64,000 nt of DNA from contig NZ_CP147846.1 of the NCBI RefSeq assembly GCF_037327425.1, forward strand, positions 1,736,001 through 1,800,000. Direction: 5' to 3'. The DNA comes from Rhodococcus sovatensis. Its GTDB lineage: Bacteria; Actinomycetota; Actinomycetes; Mycobacteriales; Mycobacteriaceae. Shown here one piece after another: positions 39,965 to 47,784 of the stretch. Under the pieces are notes generated by a model. That model was not told the origin of the DNA. It made no database searches and saw only the letters and a program-made list of their open reading frames with translations. Position 1 is the first letter of the stretch; the number at the start of each line of letters is the position of its first letter. The translations under genes and the position numbers were made by a program.

Positions 39965-41185
39965 GTGATTTTCGTAGGAGACGACTGGGCCGAAGACCAC
40001 CACGACATCCACGTGATGAACGCCGACGGAAAACGTTTGGCGTCCCGCCGATTACCCGAAGGTCTGGCAGGCATCAGCGGGTTTCACGACGTGGTGGCCT
40101 CCCATGCCCGCGAACCTGCCGACGTCGTCGTCGGCATCGAAACCGACCGAGGCATGTGGGTATCGGCTCTGCTCGCAGCTGGATACACCGTCTACGCGAT
40201 CAACCCGCTCGCCGCCGCACGCTACCGAGACCGCCACCACCTCTCGGGTGCGAAATCCGACGCCGGTGACGCCAAACTCTTGGCCGACCTGGTGCGCACC
40301 GACCGACACAACCACCGCACCATCGCCGGTGACACCGCAGACGCCGCCGCGATCAAGGTGTTGGCCCGCGGGCACCAGAACCTGATCTGGTCCCGCAACC
40401 GACAAATCAATGCACTGCGCTCAGCGCTCCTCGAGTACTACCCCGCCGCACTCGAAGCATTCAACAGTCTCCACCACCGCGACGCGGTCGCCGTCCTCTC
40501 GCGTGCCGCCTCGCCCGCCGAAGCGGCACACCTGAGTGCAGCGAGCATCCGAGCGATACTGAAAAGGGCAGGGCGGCAACGCAATATCGAATCACGAGCT
40601 GCAGAGATCCAAGCTGCGCTACGCACCGAGCACCTCGCAGCACCGCCGCCCGTTGCGGCTGCATTCGCGGCCACCACCCGCTCGGCGGTAGCGCTGATCG
40701 CGGAACTGAACCGTCAGATCGGCGACCTCGAAGCCGAACTCGCACGCCATTTTGAAGCACACCCGGACGCCGACATCTACCTCTCCCTGCCAGGACTCGG
40801 TGTCATCCTCGGCGCCCGGGTGCTCGGTGAATTCGGTGACGACGTCAACCGGTACACCACCGCCAAGTCTCGCAAAAATTACGCCGGAACGTCACCGCTG
40901 ACGATCGCGTCCGGCAAAAAACGGGCCGTTCTGTCCAGGCACGTGCGCAACCGGCGGCTCTACGACGCAATCGACCAATGGGCATTCTGCGCCATAAGCC
41001 AAAGCCCGGGAGCTCGCGCGTTCTACGACCAACACCGCACCGCCGGGGACCTCCACCACCAAGCACTCCGCGCGCTCGCCAACCGACTCGTCGGACTACT
41101 GCACGGCTGCCTACGACATCGCACCAAATACGACGAACACATCGCCTGGGCACACCGAACTGAACAACAACCCACCGCCGCTTGA
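39965..41185 (+). CDS. IS110-family transposase (element 2)
   Basis: A 406-residue DEDD recombinase starting at GTG 39965 (aggagaac ribosome binding site). RuvC-like domain: IFVGDDWAEDHHDIHVMNAD, VVVGIETDRGMWVSALLAAG, GAKSDAGDAKLLADLV. C-terminal Transposase_20 domain: LSLPGLGVILGARVLGEFGD and NYAGTSPLTIASGKKRAV with the conserved Ser. It belongs to the IS110 group proper and differs strongly from element 1. Confidence 0.92.
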   Translation: MIFVGDDWAEDHHDIHVMNADGKRLASRRLPEGLAGISGFHDVVASHAREPADVVVGIETDRGMWVSALLAAGYTVYAINPLAAARYRDRHHLSGAKSDAGDAKLLADLVRTDRHNHRTIAGDTADAAAIKVLARGHQNLIWSRNRQINALRSALLEYYPAALEAFNSLHHRDAVAVLSRAASPAEAAHLSAASIRAILKRAGRQRNIESRAAEIQAALRTEHLAAPPPVAAAFAATTRSAVALIAELNRQIGDLEAELARHFEAHPDADIYLSLPGLGVILGARVLGEFGDDVNRYTTAKSRKNYAGTSPLTIASGKKRAVLSRHVRNRRLYDAIDQWAFCAISQSPGARAFYDQHRTAGDLHHQALRALANRLVGLLHGCLRHRTKYDEHIAWAHRTEQQPTAA

Positions 41186-41352
41186 CAAATTACGGCCCTG
41201 GGATGTCTGACCCGTCCCGACGGAGTGCAGGTGTCCGCGCGATCGACAGCCGACGTCGAACCCGGACTACAGACCGCACCGCTCTCGCTGCCCGAACCAC
41301 TGGGATACGACGTACTAGACGCGCTGACGCAAACACCGATCGCGATGTGGCC

Positions 41353-42462
41353 GTGACCGATTCGGAACCCAGGGGGTACGGCCGCGCCGGAACTGTGCGT
41401 GCCGGGGTTGCCGTCGCGGTTGCGGTGGTGGCAGTCGCTGCGGCGGTGATCGTGTTGGTCACCCACCAGCGGCCGACGGCTGAACCTTCCGACGCTGCCT
41501 CTGCGGTGTCGTCGCCCCAGCAGGCAGCGACAACGACGGAGGTGTCGTCCGCACCGGAGCACGACCCGCGGTGGCAGATCGACTCCGCGGAGGTGTACGG
41601 GCGCGACTTCGCGGCCTTCGTCGCACCGACGACGAGTCTGCAGTTCGACTCCGGCACCAACGCAGTCATCGACGCCGGCGATGTTCTTGTCGCCGCGGTC
41701 GGCCTACCAAACCCCCGCACGTATCTGCTCGACGACGCCCGGTTGGTGGGGATCGCCGCATCGGACGGAGCTGTGTTGTGGTCGGTGTCGCCGGACGGCG
41801 GTCTGAACAGTTGCGCCGGCACACCAGTTCGGGGCGAAATCCTCTGTCTCGATTCGTATTCGAACAGTCCGGCGTTCGTCGCGATCGGTGTACGGGACGG
41901 TGCGGTTCGGCGGGTGCCGATTCCTACGGGCTGGTTCCCGTACGCGATCGAATCCGACGACACCTCGATCTACGTCCTGGAAGGCAACCCGGAGGACAGC
42001 GAATCAAACCTGCACGGCGGTGACGTCGACGCCCTGGCCGCCGCGTGGTCACTGCCGATCACCGCGTTCGCGCCGTACGAAGGACTGGACGAAACAATGA
42101 TTCATATCGACGGTGGATATGGTGTCGTCACCCTCGGCGGCGAGGCGGCGTTCTTCGAACCCCGCACCGGTGCAGCGATCGACGGTCTCGAACTACGTTC
42201 GGATACATCGGTTGTCGACACCGAAATGGGGAAAGAGGTGTGGCACCTTCAGGAGCCGTTCGCAGGATCGACGACTGTGGGGGAGACCGTGTACACGTCC
42301 ACGGGTTCCTCGGTGATCGCGTCCGCGGCCGACACCGGAGATGATAAATGGGTTTGGCCGGTGCCGACCGATGCGAGCGGCTCGACGGTGTCCGGGTCCA
42401 TCGTGGGGACCGAGTTCGGCGTGTACTTCCTCTCCTCTGCATTCGTAGTCCAGCTTGAGTAG
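41353..42462 (+). CDS. Membrane-anchored beta-propeller-like protein (gene Y)
   Basis: A 369-residue protein with a basic N-terminus, one membrane helix (AGVAVAVAVVAVAAAVIVLV, about residues 18-37), a Ser/Thr/Ala-rich linker and an extracytoplasmic domain with repeated PQQ-like blades (ARLVGIAASDGAVLWSVSPD; VYTSTGSSVIASAADTGDDK). Start GTG 41353 overlaps the original stop of gene X as GTGA, which shows the two were an operon; the longer frame from 41182 comes from the IS110 junction. With X broken, Y may have lost its promoter. Function unknown. Confidence 0.65.
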   Translation: MTDSEPRGYGRAGTVRAGVAVAVAVVAVAAAVIVLVTHQRPTAEPSDAASAVSSPQQAATTTEVSSAPEHDPRWQIDSAEVYGRDFAAFVAPTTSLQFDSGTNAVIDAGDVLVAAVGLPNPRTYLLDDARLVGIAASDGAVLWSVSPDGGLNSCAGTPVRGEILCLDSYSNSPAFVAIGVRDGAVRRVPIPTGWFPYAIESDDTSIYVLEGNPEDSESNLHGGDVDALAAAWSLPITAFAPYEGLDETMIHIDGGYGVVTLGGEAAFFEPRTGAAIDGLELRSDTSVVDTEMGKEVWHLQEPFAGSTTVGETVYTSTGSSVIASAADTGDDKWVWPVPTDASGSTVSGSIVGTEFGVYFLSSAFVVQLE

Positions 42463-42687
42463 CTCGGGGCGCGACACGACGGTTTTCAACTTGTCGACGG
42501 GATTGAGCGGTGGCGGTCAGATGAAGGTCCGAAACAGATATGTATTGACGCTGCGGTAACTGTCGTTCACGCACTGCTTGCTGCGCCGAGACTGTCGGCT
42601 GTTCGAATGGCTCCGGCGGAGCGCGGGTACACCGTTGAATGAATGAATGACGGCGGCCGAGCTCGTGTGTGCTCCACCACCCGGTCG

Positions 42688-43389
42688 TCAGCCTGAGAGA
42701 GACGGTGGGACGGGGAGAACGGTGATGCCGGTGTCGCGTTGTAGCGCCTCGATCAGGTCTGGTCGTTCGGAGAGCGTGTCGGTCTCGGTCACCGCATAGC
42801 TCTGCGGATTCTCGCCGGCGGATGTGTGGGCGCCGGCGGTGTCGAAGAGGCTTAGACAGGCGTGGGTATGTGCGAGGTCGTGCCGCGCCCAGTATCGGAT
42901 CCCGGCGAATCCTGCACTGCGAAGCGCCGACGCCCACAGCTGTGTCAGCCGGTATTTCCCGGTGCTGAATATCTCTGCGGTGACGCCGAATTGCGCGGCA
43001 CTGTTCGATGTCAGATCCGCGAGTACACGCGTGTCGGTTGCCTGAAGGCGTTTGACTGCGCGGGTGCTGAGCTCGGTGCTCGGGACGACCCGCATTCCGC
43101 CCCACGTTTCGAGAAGGGTGATCTGTTCGGACTCGGCGGTGAAGCAGGTGCCGTAGGTGCCTGCGAGGTCGAAGCGCCCGTGTCCACCGTTCGCGAACCA
43201 CAACGGCCCGCGGGCAGCGCTGTGGCAACGGAATACCTCCATGTCGGCCTGAACTGTGAAGGCGGGGAATCGATCACGGAGGTGATCCGGCGGGGGAGGG
43301 GAGAGGAGGTGCAGTGCGGTAGCGGCTCGCTCACGCGGCGAGCTGCTCGGTCGCTGCGCGAGCGAGATCGGCGACCGACGGCCCGTCAC
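42688..43389 (-). CDS. RES-domain protein, toxin of a RES/Xre-type module
   Basis: A protein of up to 233 residues with a RES domain: VFRCHSAARGPLWFANGGHG, GRFDLAGTYGTCFTAESEQ and LLETWGG supply the conserved Arg and Glu. RES toxins such as MbcT degrade NAD+ and are neutralised by an upstream Xre/MbcA/ParS-type antitoxin, the arrangement seen here. The third signature residue, a Ser in the usual Y-x-S-R context, appears as Ala (IRYWARHD), so activity is doubtful. The N-terminus overlaps the antitoxin end; the true start may be later than 43389. Confidence 0.72.
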   Translation of the reverse strand: MTGRRSPISLAQRPSSSPRERAATALHLLSPPPPDHLRDRFPAFTVQADMEVFRCHSAARGPLWFANGGHGRFDLAGTYGTCFTAESEQITLLETWGGMRVVPSTELSTRAVKRLQATDTRVLADLTSNSAAQFGVTAEIFSTGKYRLTQLWASALRSAGFAGIRYWARHDLAHTHACLSLFDTAGAHTSAGENPQSYAVTETDTLSERPDLIEALQRDTGITVLPVPPSLSG

Positions 43390-43693
43390 CGTCGAGCAGT
43401 GCCTGCCGGGGCGTACGTCCGCCGAGTTCGGGTTGCTCGGTCATCAGCCACGACGCGACCATCCACCCACCCACGTCGGCACGTGCCCACACCCGCAGAA
43501 CATCTTTGATTCCGAGGATCGGCCGTGCAGGCATGTTGTCGTCGAACTCTGCCACGGAGTACCCCCTGACTTGCAAACAAGGATCCTTTGCGTCGCTTGC
43601 GAATCCACCAGCATCTCGGTGCATCAAGACAGTTCCACAAGGAGGTGGCGCGCCGTAGATCTTTCGATATGTTGTCCTGTTGACGGCGCTCAT
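43331..43693 (-). CDS. Antitoxin-like partner of the RES protein, start rebuilt by an IS21 end
   Basis: A 120-residue protein in this form. The C-terminal half (RVWARADVGGWMVASWLMTE; LGGRTPRQALLDGDGPSVAD) resembles the MbcA/ParS toxin-binding region. The first residues MSAV-N come from the terminal inverted repeat of IS21 element 2: ATG 43693 lies 13 bp inside the element, with an aggga ribosome binding site there too. The original 5' part lies beyond the IS21 and ISA insertions (46110-46177 and 47465 on), where the rejoined frame meets a TGA. So the original gene is broken but a shortened antitoxin could still be made. Confidence 0.6.
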   Translation of the reverse strand: MSAVNRTTYRKIYGAPPPCGTVLMHRDAGGFASDAKDPCLQVRGYSVAEFDDNMPARPILGIKDVLRVWARADVGGWMVASWLMTEQPELGGRTPRQALLDGDGPSVADLARAATEQLAA

Positions 43694-43742
43694 CGAATTT
43701 CCCTGATCGTGCTCAATGAAATTCCCTACCCGTGAGCGGTCT

Positions 43743-44585
43743 TCACTGTAGTGGTTGGCGGGTTCCGGTGGTGGCTTTGCGGAGCTTCTCCGATCTGGCG
43801 TTGTGGTCTCGTAGGCGGTAGGAATCGCCGTCGAGGTTGAGCACGACCGATCGATGTAGAAGTCGGTCGAGCATGGCTGCGGCGACGGTGTTGTCTCCGA
43901 GCACTTCACCCCAGGATCCGACGCCACGGTTGGTGGTCATCACGATCGATGTCTTCATATACCGTTGCGAGACAACTTGAAACAGCGCTGATGCTGCCTC
44001 ACCGGGTAGCGGTAGGTATCCGAGTTCGTCGACGACGAGAAGTGTCGGTCCGGCATAGAACCGCATCGTCGTGGCCCACCGGCCCTCCAACGCAGCTCGG
44101 TGGCAGCGGGCGGCGAGATCGGCTGCGGTGGTGAAATACGTCCGATACCCAGCGTGTGCTGCGGCTCTCGCCAACCCGACGGACAGGTGCGTCTTCCCGA
44201 CCCCGGGCGGTCCGATGAGCAGCACGTTCGTCGCTGTTTCGAGGTATCGGCAGGTCGCTAGCTCCTCGATGAGCTTGCGGTCGACACCGGCAGCGGCGTC
44301 GTAGTCGAAGTCCTCGAGCGAGGCTGGTGTCGGTAGGCATGCGAACCGAAGTCTTCCGGTCAACCGGCGGGCTTCGGTGGCCTCGACCTCGATCGAGAGC
44401 AACCGGTCCAGCGCCGCGGTCATCGACAGTTCCTCGGCTGCGGCTTGGTCGAGGACCGACGGTAGCGCTTCGGCCGCGTCGTGCAGTTTCAGCACTGCGA
44501 GATGTCCGCGCAAGCGTTGGTAGAGGCTCGCTGCTTCGGCGGTGTTCGGTGCCGGTATCCGGTCGGTGGATTTGTTGTCGGTCAT
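43743..44585 (-). CDS. istB: IstB ATPase of IS21 element 2
   Basis: A 280-residue AAA+ helper: Walker A VLLIGPPGVGKTHLSVGLAR, Walker B LLVVDELGYLPLPGEAASAL, and sensor region SIVMTTNRGVGSWGEVLGD. It overlaps istA by 4 bp. Intact. Confidence 0.95.
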   Translation of the reverse strand: MTDNKSTDRIPAPNTAEAASLYQRLRGHLAVLKLHDAAEALPSVLDQAAAEELSMTAALDRLLSIEVEATEARRLTGRLRFACLPTPASLEDFDYDAAAGVDRKLIEELATCRYLETATNVLLIGPPGVGKTHLSVGLARAAAHAGYRTYFTTAADLAARCHRAALEGRWATTMRFYAGPTLLVVDELGYLPLPGEAASALFQVVSQRYMKTSIVMTTNRGVGSWGEVLGDNTVAAAMLDRLLHRSVVLNLDGDSYRLRDHNARSEKLRKATTGTRQPLQ

Positions 44586-46018
44586 GACAGGGTGTTCCTT
44601 CCGTGCGCGGCGCGTTCGTAGATCGAGAGGTCGTAGACGATTGCATCGCTCGTGTCGGATTCAGTTGCACCACTGCCGGCCTCGTTCAACTCTGCGTGCG
44701 TGGGGTGTGCTGTTCCGGTGGCGGTTCGCAGGATGTCCGCTGCAGCGAGAGACTCGGGTCCGGGTGGGATGCGTTCCTTGCGGCGGTGCGGGCGACCGGT
44801 GTTGGCGCCGGCCATCGCCGCTTGTTCGAGGGCGTAGATGTGGCCGTGATCGCGGACCATCGCACCGGTTCCGTCTGCTGCCAGCCGGTGTCTGGCGATG
44901 GTGATGTTCGAGGGGGTGACGATGTCGATGACATCGGTTCCGAGGACTTGGGTGACCGTCACGGTGGCCGATGCGAGCTCGGGAGGGACGGAGTAGCGGT
45001 TGCCGCGATAGGACACCAACGCCTGCCGGGAGACCACTCGTTCGGTGGTCACGATCGCCGGATAGGTGGTCGCTGGCATCGGGTGCAGTCCTTCGGAGGT
45101 GGCGAGCGTTGCTACCGATGTTTTGCCGTCTTTCGTCGCTCGCAGACGGGTATCGCCGCGGAGACTACAGAACCGATCGAGGCTGGCTTGGGCTTGCTCG
45201 ACCGTCAGATCGTCGGCCAGTGTTCTCCACCAACGCTGTGCTGCAGTGTGATTGGACTTCTCTACTGCACCTTTGCGGTTCCCGCGCCTCGGTGGGCAGA
45301 TCGCGACGGACACACCGTAATGTTTGGCGACGCCGGCGAAGCTGGCGGTGATCCGACCCGATTCGGGAAGACACACGGTCGCCATTCGGTCGAACCGCCA
45401 CACCCTGCTCACCCCGCCGAGGCCCCGGCAGATCCGGTCGAGCCCGTCGACGACACGCGGCTGAGTCATCTCGGGTGCAAGGATTCCGCGCCATTTCCCC
45501 GAGCACGCCAAGGTCCCGACGAACAGATGTGCCATCGATCCCCATCCCCACGAGGCAGGTGGGTTGGGCAGATCGACCCAATCCCATTGTGTCTCTTCAC
45601 CCGGCGGGTGTTCGATGACAGCGTTGGGTCTTTCGGTGGCGGTCAGGCAGGCTTGGCAGATCGGGCGTAGTCCCAACTCGCGGATCTTGCGGGAGAGCGT
45701 TTGATACGACATCGCGTAGCCAAGGTCCTCGAGCTCGTCGCAGAGCGTGCGCACCCACAAGTGGGGGTCGTCGAGTAGCCGTGCGGTGACGTAGGCGAGG
45801 AACACCTCGAACGGGTCCGGGATGCTGCGTTTGCGCACTCCGGGGGTGGTGGTGCCGTTCAGATACGACCGGATCGTCTTCGGGTCTCGGCCGGTGTGTC
45901 GGGCGATCGCAGCGGTCGTCCACCCGCGTTTCTTCAGGGCCTGTATTTCCACATCTTCCTCCTGTGTAAGCATGAGGAGCGGGTCTCCTTCGATAGCTGG
46001 TGTGTGGTCAGAGACCAT
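44582..46018 (-). CDS. istA: IstA transposase of IS21 element 2
   Basis: A 478-residue IS21 transposase: N-terminal helix-turn-helix (RGWTTAAIARHTGRDPKTIR), DDE core with residues in ETQWDWVDLPNPP (D), VWRFDRMATVC (D) and KGAVEKSNHTAAQRWW (E), and C-terminal Mu-like part (SYRGNRYSVPPELA). Intact. The frame starts 91 bp inside the element end. Confidence 0.93.
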   Translation of the reverse strand: MVSDHTPAIEGDPLLMLTQEEDVEIQALKKRGWTTAAIARHTGRDPKTIRSYLNGTTTPGVRKRSIPDPFEVFLAYVTARLLDDPHLWVRTLCDELEDLGYAMSYQTLSRKIRELGLRPICQACLTATERPNAVIEHPPGEETQWDWVDLPNPPASWGWGSMAHLFVGTLACSGKWRGILAPEMTQPRVVDGLDRICRGLGGVSRVWRFDRMATVCLPESGRITASFAGVAKHYGVSVAICPPRRGNRKGAVEKSNHTAAQRWWRTLADDLTVEQAQASLDRFCSLRGDTRLRATKDGKTSVATLATSEGLHPMPATTYPAIVTTERVVSRQALVSYRGNRYSVPPELASATVTVTQVLGTDVIDIVTPSNITIARHRLAADGTGAMVRDHGHIYALEQAAMAGANTGRPHRRKERIPPGPESLAAADILRTATGTAHPTHAELNEAGSGATESDTSDAIVYDLSIYERAAHGRNTLS

Positions 46019-46232
46019 CAGCTTCGGTGGAGACCCGCCCTCGTTGGCGATGCCACACGGGTAGGGAATTTCGATAAGCGAAACTAGGGAATTTCAGCGA
46101 GCGCCGTCACTGTGTCCGCTCGGCGGCAGTAGCCCACACCTAGTTCAACCAGTGGGCTCTGGGTTTTCGAGGCCACTTGGCAGGTCCCCGATAGTCGGGC
46201 CACCGTGTTCTAGAGCCACGGTGTGATTGATT

Positions 46233-47069
46233 TCAGTCGATCTCGCAACCCTCGACCGGTTGGTGGTTGTGGGTGCATTGGGCAGCGTACTCGGACGGCG
46301 TGAGGTAGCCGAGTGATGAGTGCCGGTGTCGATGGTTGTGGTCGTCTTTGAAGTCCTCGATCACCACCCTCGCTTCGAGAAGGCTCGTCCAGTGATTGCG
46401 GTTCAGGCACTCCTTCCGTAGTCGGTTGTTGAACGATTCGATGTGTCCGTTGTTCCACGGCGTCCCCGGCGGGATGTAGGAGATACCGACACGGTCGCGA
46501 CAGAACTGTTGCAGCACATGCGAAATGAACTCCGGACCGTTGTCCATTCTCAGGACCATCGGCGGTCCGTCCCACAGCGCGAACGTCTTGTCGAGCTCGT
46601 CGGTCAGTCGTTGCGCGGTGATCGAGCGCTCCACGATGTTCAACAGGGACTGCCGGGTGTGTTCGTCGATCATCGACGCGATCTTGATCGCTTTCCCATC
46701 CACCGTGGAGTCGAACTGAAAATCCATAGCCCACACCACTTTCGGCGCATCGGCTTCGATCTGCGGGCAGGAGCTGATGCCGGCGCGTTTGCGGGGATGA
46801 TAGATCCGAACCTGCAGACCCTCCTCCTTCCAGAGCCGGTGCACCTTCTTCTTGTTCACCGACATGCCCTGGTCGTGCCTCAGATGCGCCCAGGCGCGAC
46901 GGAAGCCGTGCAGTGGATGCGAGCCTGCGTATGTCCGCAGCGACGCCCTCAGGGCCGCGTCGGGATCCGCGGGTGTGTCGGCGATCGGTGTTCGTGCGTA
47001 GGTGGAGCGGGCAAGCCCAACAGCTTTGCACGCCAGACGTTTCGACAGACTCATGGTGTTGACGAGCAT
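46233..47069 (-). CDS. ISA transposase OrfB (copy C)
   Basis: Identical in translation to OrfB of copies A and B (278 residues, IS3-type DDE integrase). Intact. Confidence 0.93.
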   Translation of the reverse strand: MLVNTMSLSKRLACKAVGLARSTYARTPIADTPADPDAALRASLRTYAGSHPLHGFRRAWAHLRHDQGMSVNKKKVHRLWKEEGLQVRIYHPRKRAGISSCPQIEADAPKVVWAMDFQFDSTVDGKAIKIASMIDEHTRQSLLNIVERSITAQRLTDELDKTFALWDGPPMVLRMDNGPEFISHVLQQFCRDRVGISYIPPGTPWNNGHIESFNNRLRKECLNRNHWTSLLEARVVIEDFKDDHNHRHRHSSLGYLTPSEYAAQCTHNHQPVEGCEID

Positions 47070-47098
47070 GTCGACGGCGCGGCGCTTGGCGGCTGGGC

Positions 47099-47419
47099 TC
47101 AGAATTTTCCCTTCGCTACCTCCCGCAGTGCGTCCTTCTCCAGCTCGGCCTCGGCGAGCAGGCGTTTGAGCTTGCCGTTCTGCTCGCGCAGCTCCTTGAG
47201 TTCCTTCGCGGCATCGGTGTCCATCCCGCCGTACTGACGCCGCCAGTTGTACAACGTCGCCGCCGACACCTCGAGCTCCGCCGCGATCTCCTCTTGCGTC
47301 TTGCCTGCAGCGGTCAGCTCATCGGCACGGCGCAGTTTGCGCACGATGTCCTCGGCAGAGTTGCGCTTCCGTCCAGCCATGTTCTCCATCGTCCTATCCG
47401 CCCACTTCAGGGGCAACAA
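47099..47419 (-). CDS. ISA transposase OrfA (copy C)
   Basis: Identical in translation to OrfA of copies A and B (106 residues). The -1 slippage context with OrfB is preserved. Confidence 0.9.
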   Translation of the reverse strand: MLPLKWADRTMENMAGRKRNSAEDIVRKLRRADELTAAGKTQEEIAAELEVSAATLYNWRRQYGGMDTDAAKELKELREQNGKLKRLLAEAELEKDALREVAKGKF

Positions 47420-47504
47420 GACTCTAAAACGAGATGGCCCCGTTCACCGGGGACACGCCACACTCATGAGGCGAGCTAGCTTCTGATGAAGGCGCACGCG
47501 TACT

Positions 47505-47580
47505 GTTTCATCGAATGCAGCATGCAGAACTTTGCTGGTAACCCCGCGCATCGAAACTGGTCGTATTGCTTCGATGCCGC
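47505..47580 (-). repeat. Dispersed island repeat, copy a
   Basis: One of four related segments in the 47-59 kb region. On the plus strand it reads catgcagaactttgctggta followed by accccgcgcatcgaaactgg. It aligns over about 75 bp with copy c (both share ttcatc, atgca, catgcaga, ggtaaccc, gtcgta). It lies between the barstar-like gene and the original start of the RES antitoxin. Confidence 0.6.
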
Positions 47581-47784
47581 AACGCATCCGCTGTCAGGGG
47601 TCCCTGACGGCGGCGTGGCTTGACATAAAACCGGCTTATCGGTCATAGATCCGAACGGGACGCAAGTCGACGTAAGACCGTGGCCGCGATTTGACCCAAT
47701 ACCGGTTTATCGGTTCCCCGCGGCCGCGAGCTGACGGAAGACGCGATTATCGACTGTCTGCGGCAGGGGCTTCGGATCCAGTAC

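Larger units (their letters stand above)
39705..41199 (+). mobile_element. IS110-family element 2 (about 1495 bp)
   Basis: The element is bounded by the tetramer CCCT on both sides (39701-39704 and 41196-41199). Deleting it with one CCCT restores gene X in frame, which fixes the ends to within four bases. It has no inverted repeats and no longer duplication, as expected for IS110 recombination at a short core. Confidence 0.88.
36971..41356 (+). pseudogene. Membrane-anchored exported protein (gene X), split by ISB copy 2 and an IS110
   Basis: Pieces 36971-37236, 38772-39704 and 41200-41356 join in frame. The protein starts at GTG 36971, has one membrane helix (LIVDTAVVIAAVSIGIVVAG) and a roughly 400-residue extracytoplasmic domain of unknown family (for example PNYDNPSYPWLTAGKAS across the first junction, SRSVTLGCLTRPDGVQV across the second) ending IAMWP. 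Its TGA overlaps the GTG of gene Y (GTGA), so X and Y were a coupled pair. The first break has duplication CTA; at the second, CCCT stands on both sides. Function unknown; clearly broken now. Confidence 0.82.
43681..46109 (-). mobile_element. IS21-family element 2 (2429 bp)
   Basis: A complete istAB element with target duplication CTGT (43677-43680, 46110-46113). Ends begin tgacggcgctc in inverted orientation and contain repeated gaaattccctacccgtg-type blocks. It lies in the 5' part of the RES-module antitoxin. It is unrelated at sequence level to IS21 element 1. Confidence 0.93.
46178..47460 (-). mobile_element. ISA copy C (IS3 family, 1283 bp)
   Basis: Same ends and length as copies A and B, with target duplication CACT (46174-46177, 47461-47464). 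It lies only 64 bp from the right duplication of IS21 element 2, in the original 5' region of the RES-module antitoxin. Confidence 0.95.

Noticed and set aside
42463..42687. Intergenic stretch between gene Y and the RES gene
   Set aside because: Checked for promoters, hairpins and small genes; nothing convincing seen.
47486..47623. Small 45-codon plus-strand frame over repeat copy a
   Set aside because: The frame is not preserved in the other repeat copies (copy c stops early), so coding potential is doubtful; reported as a repeat instead.
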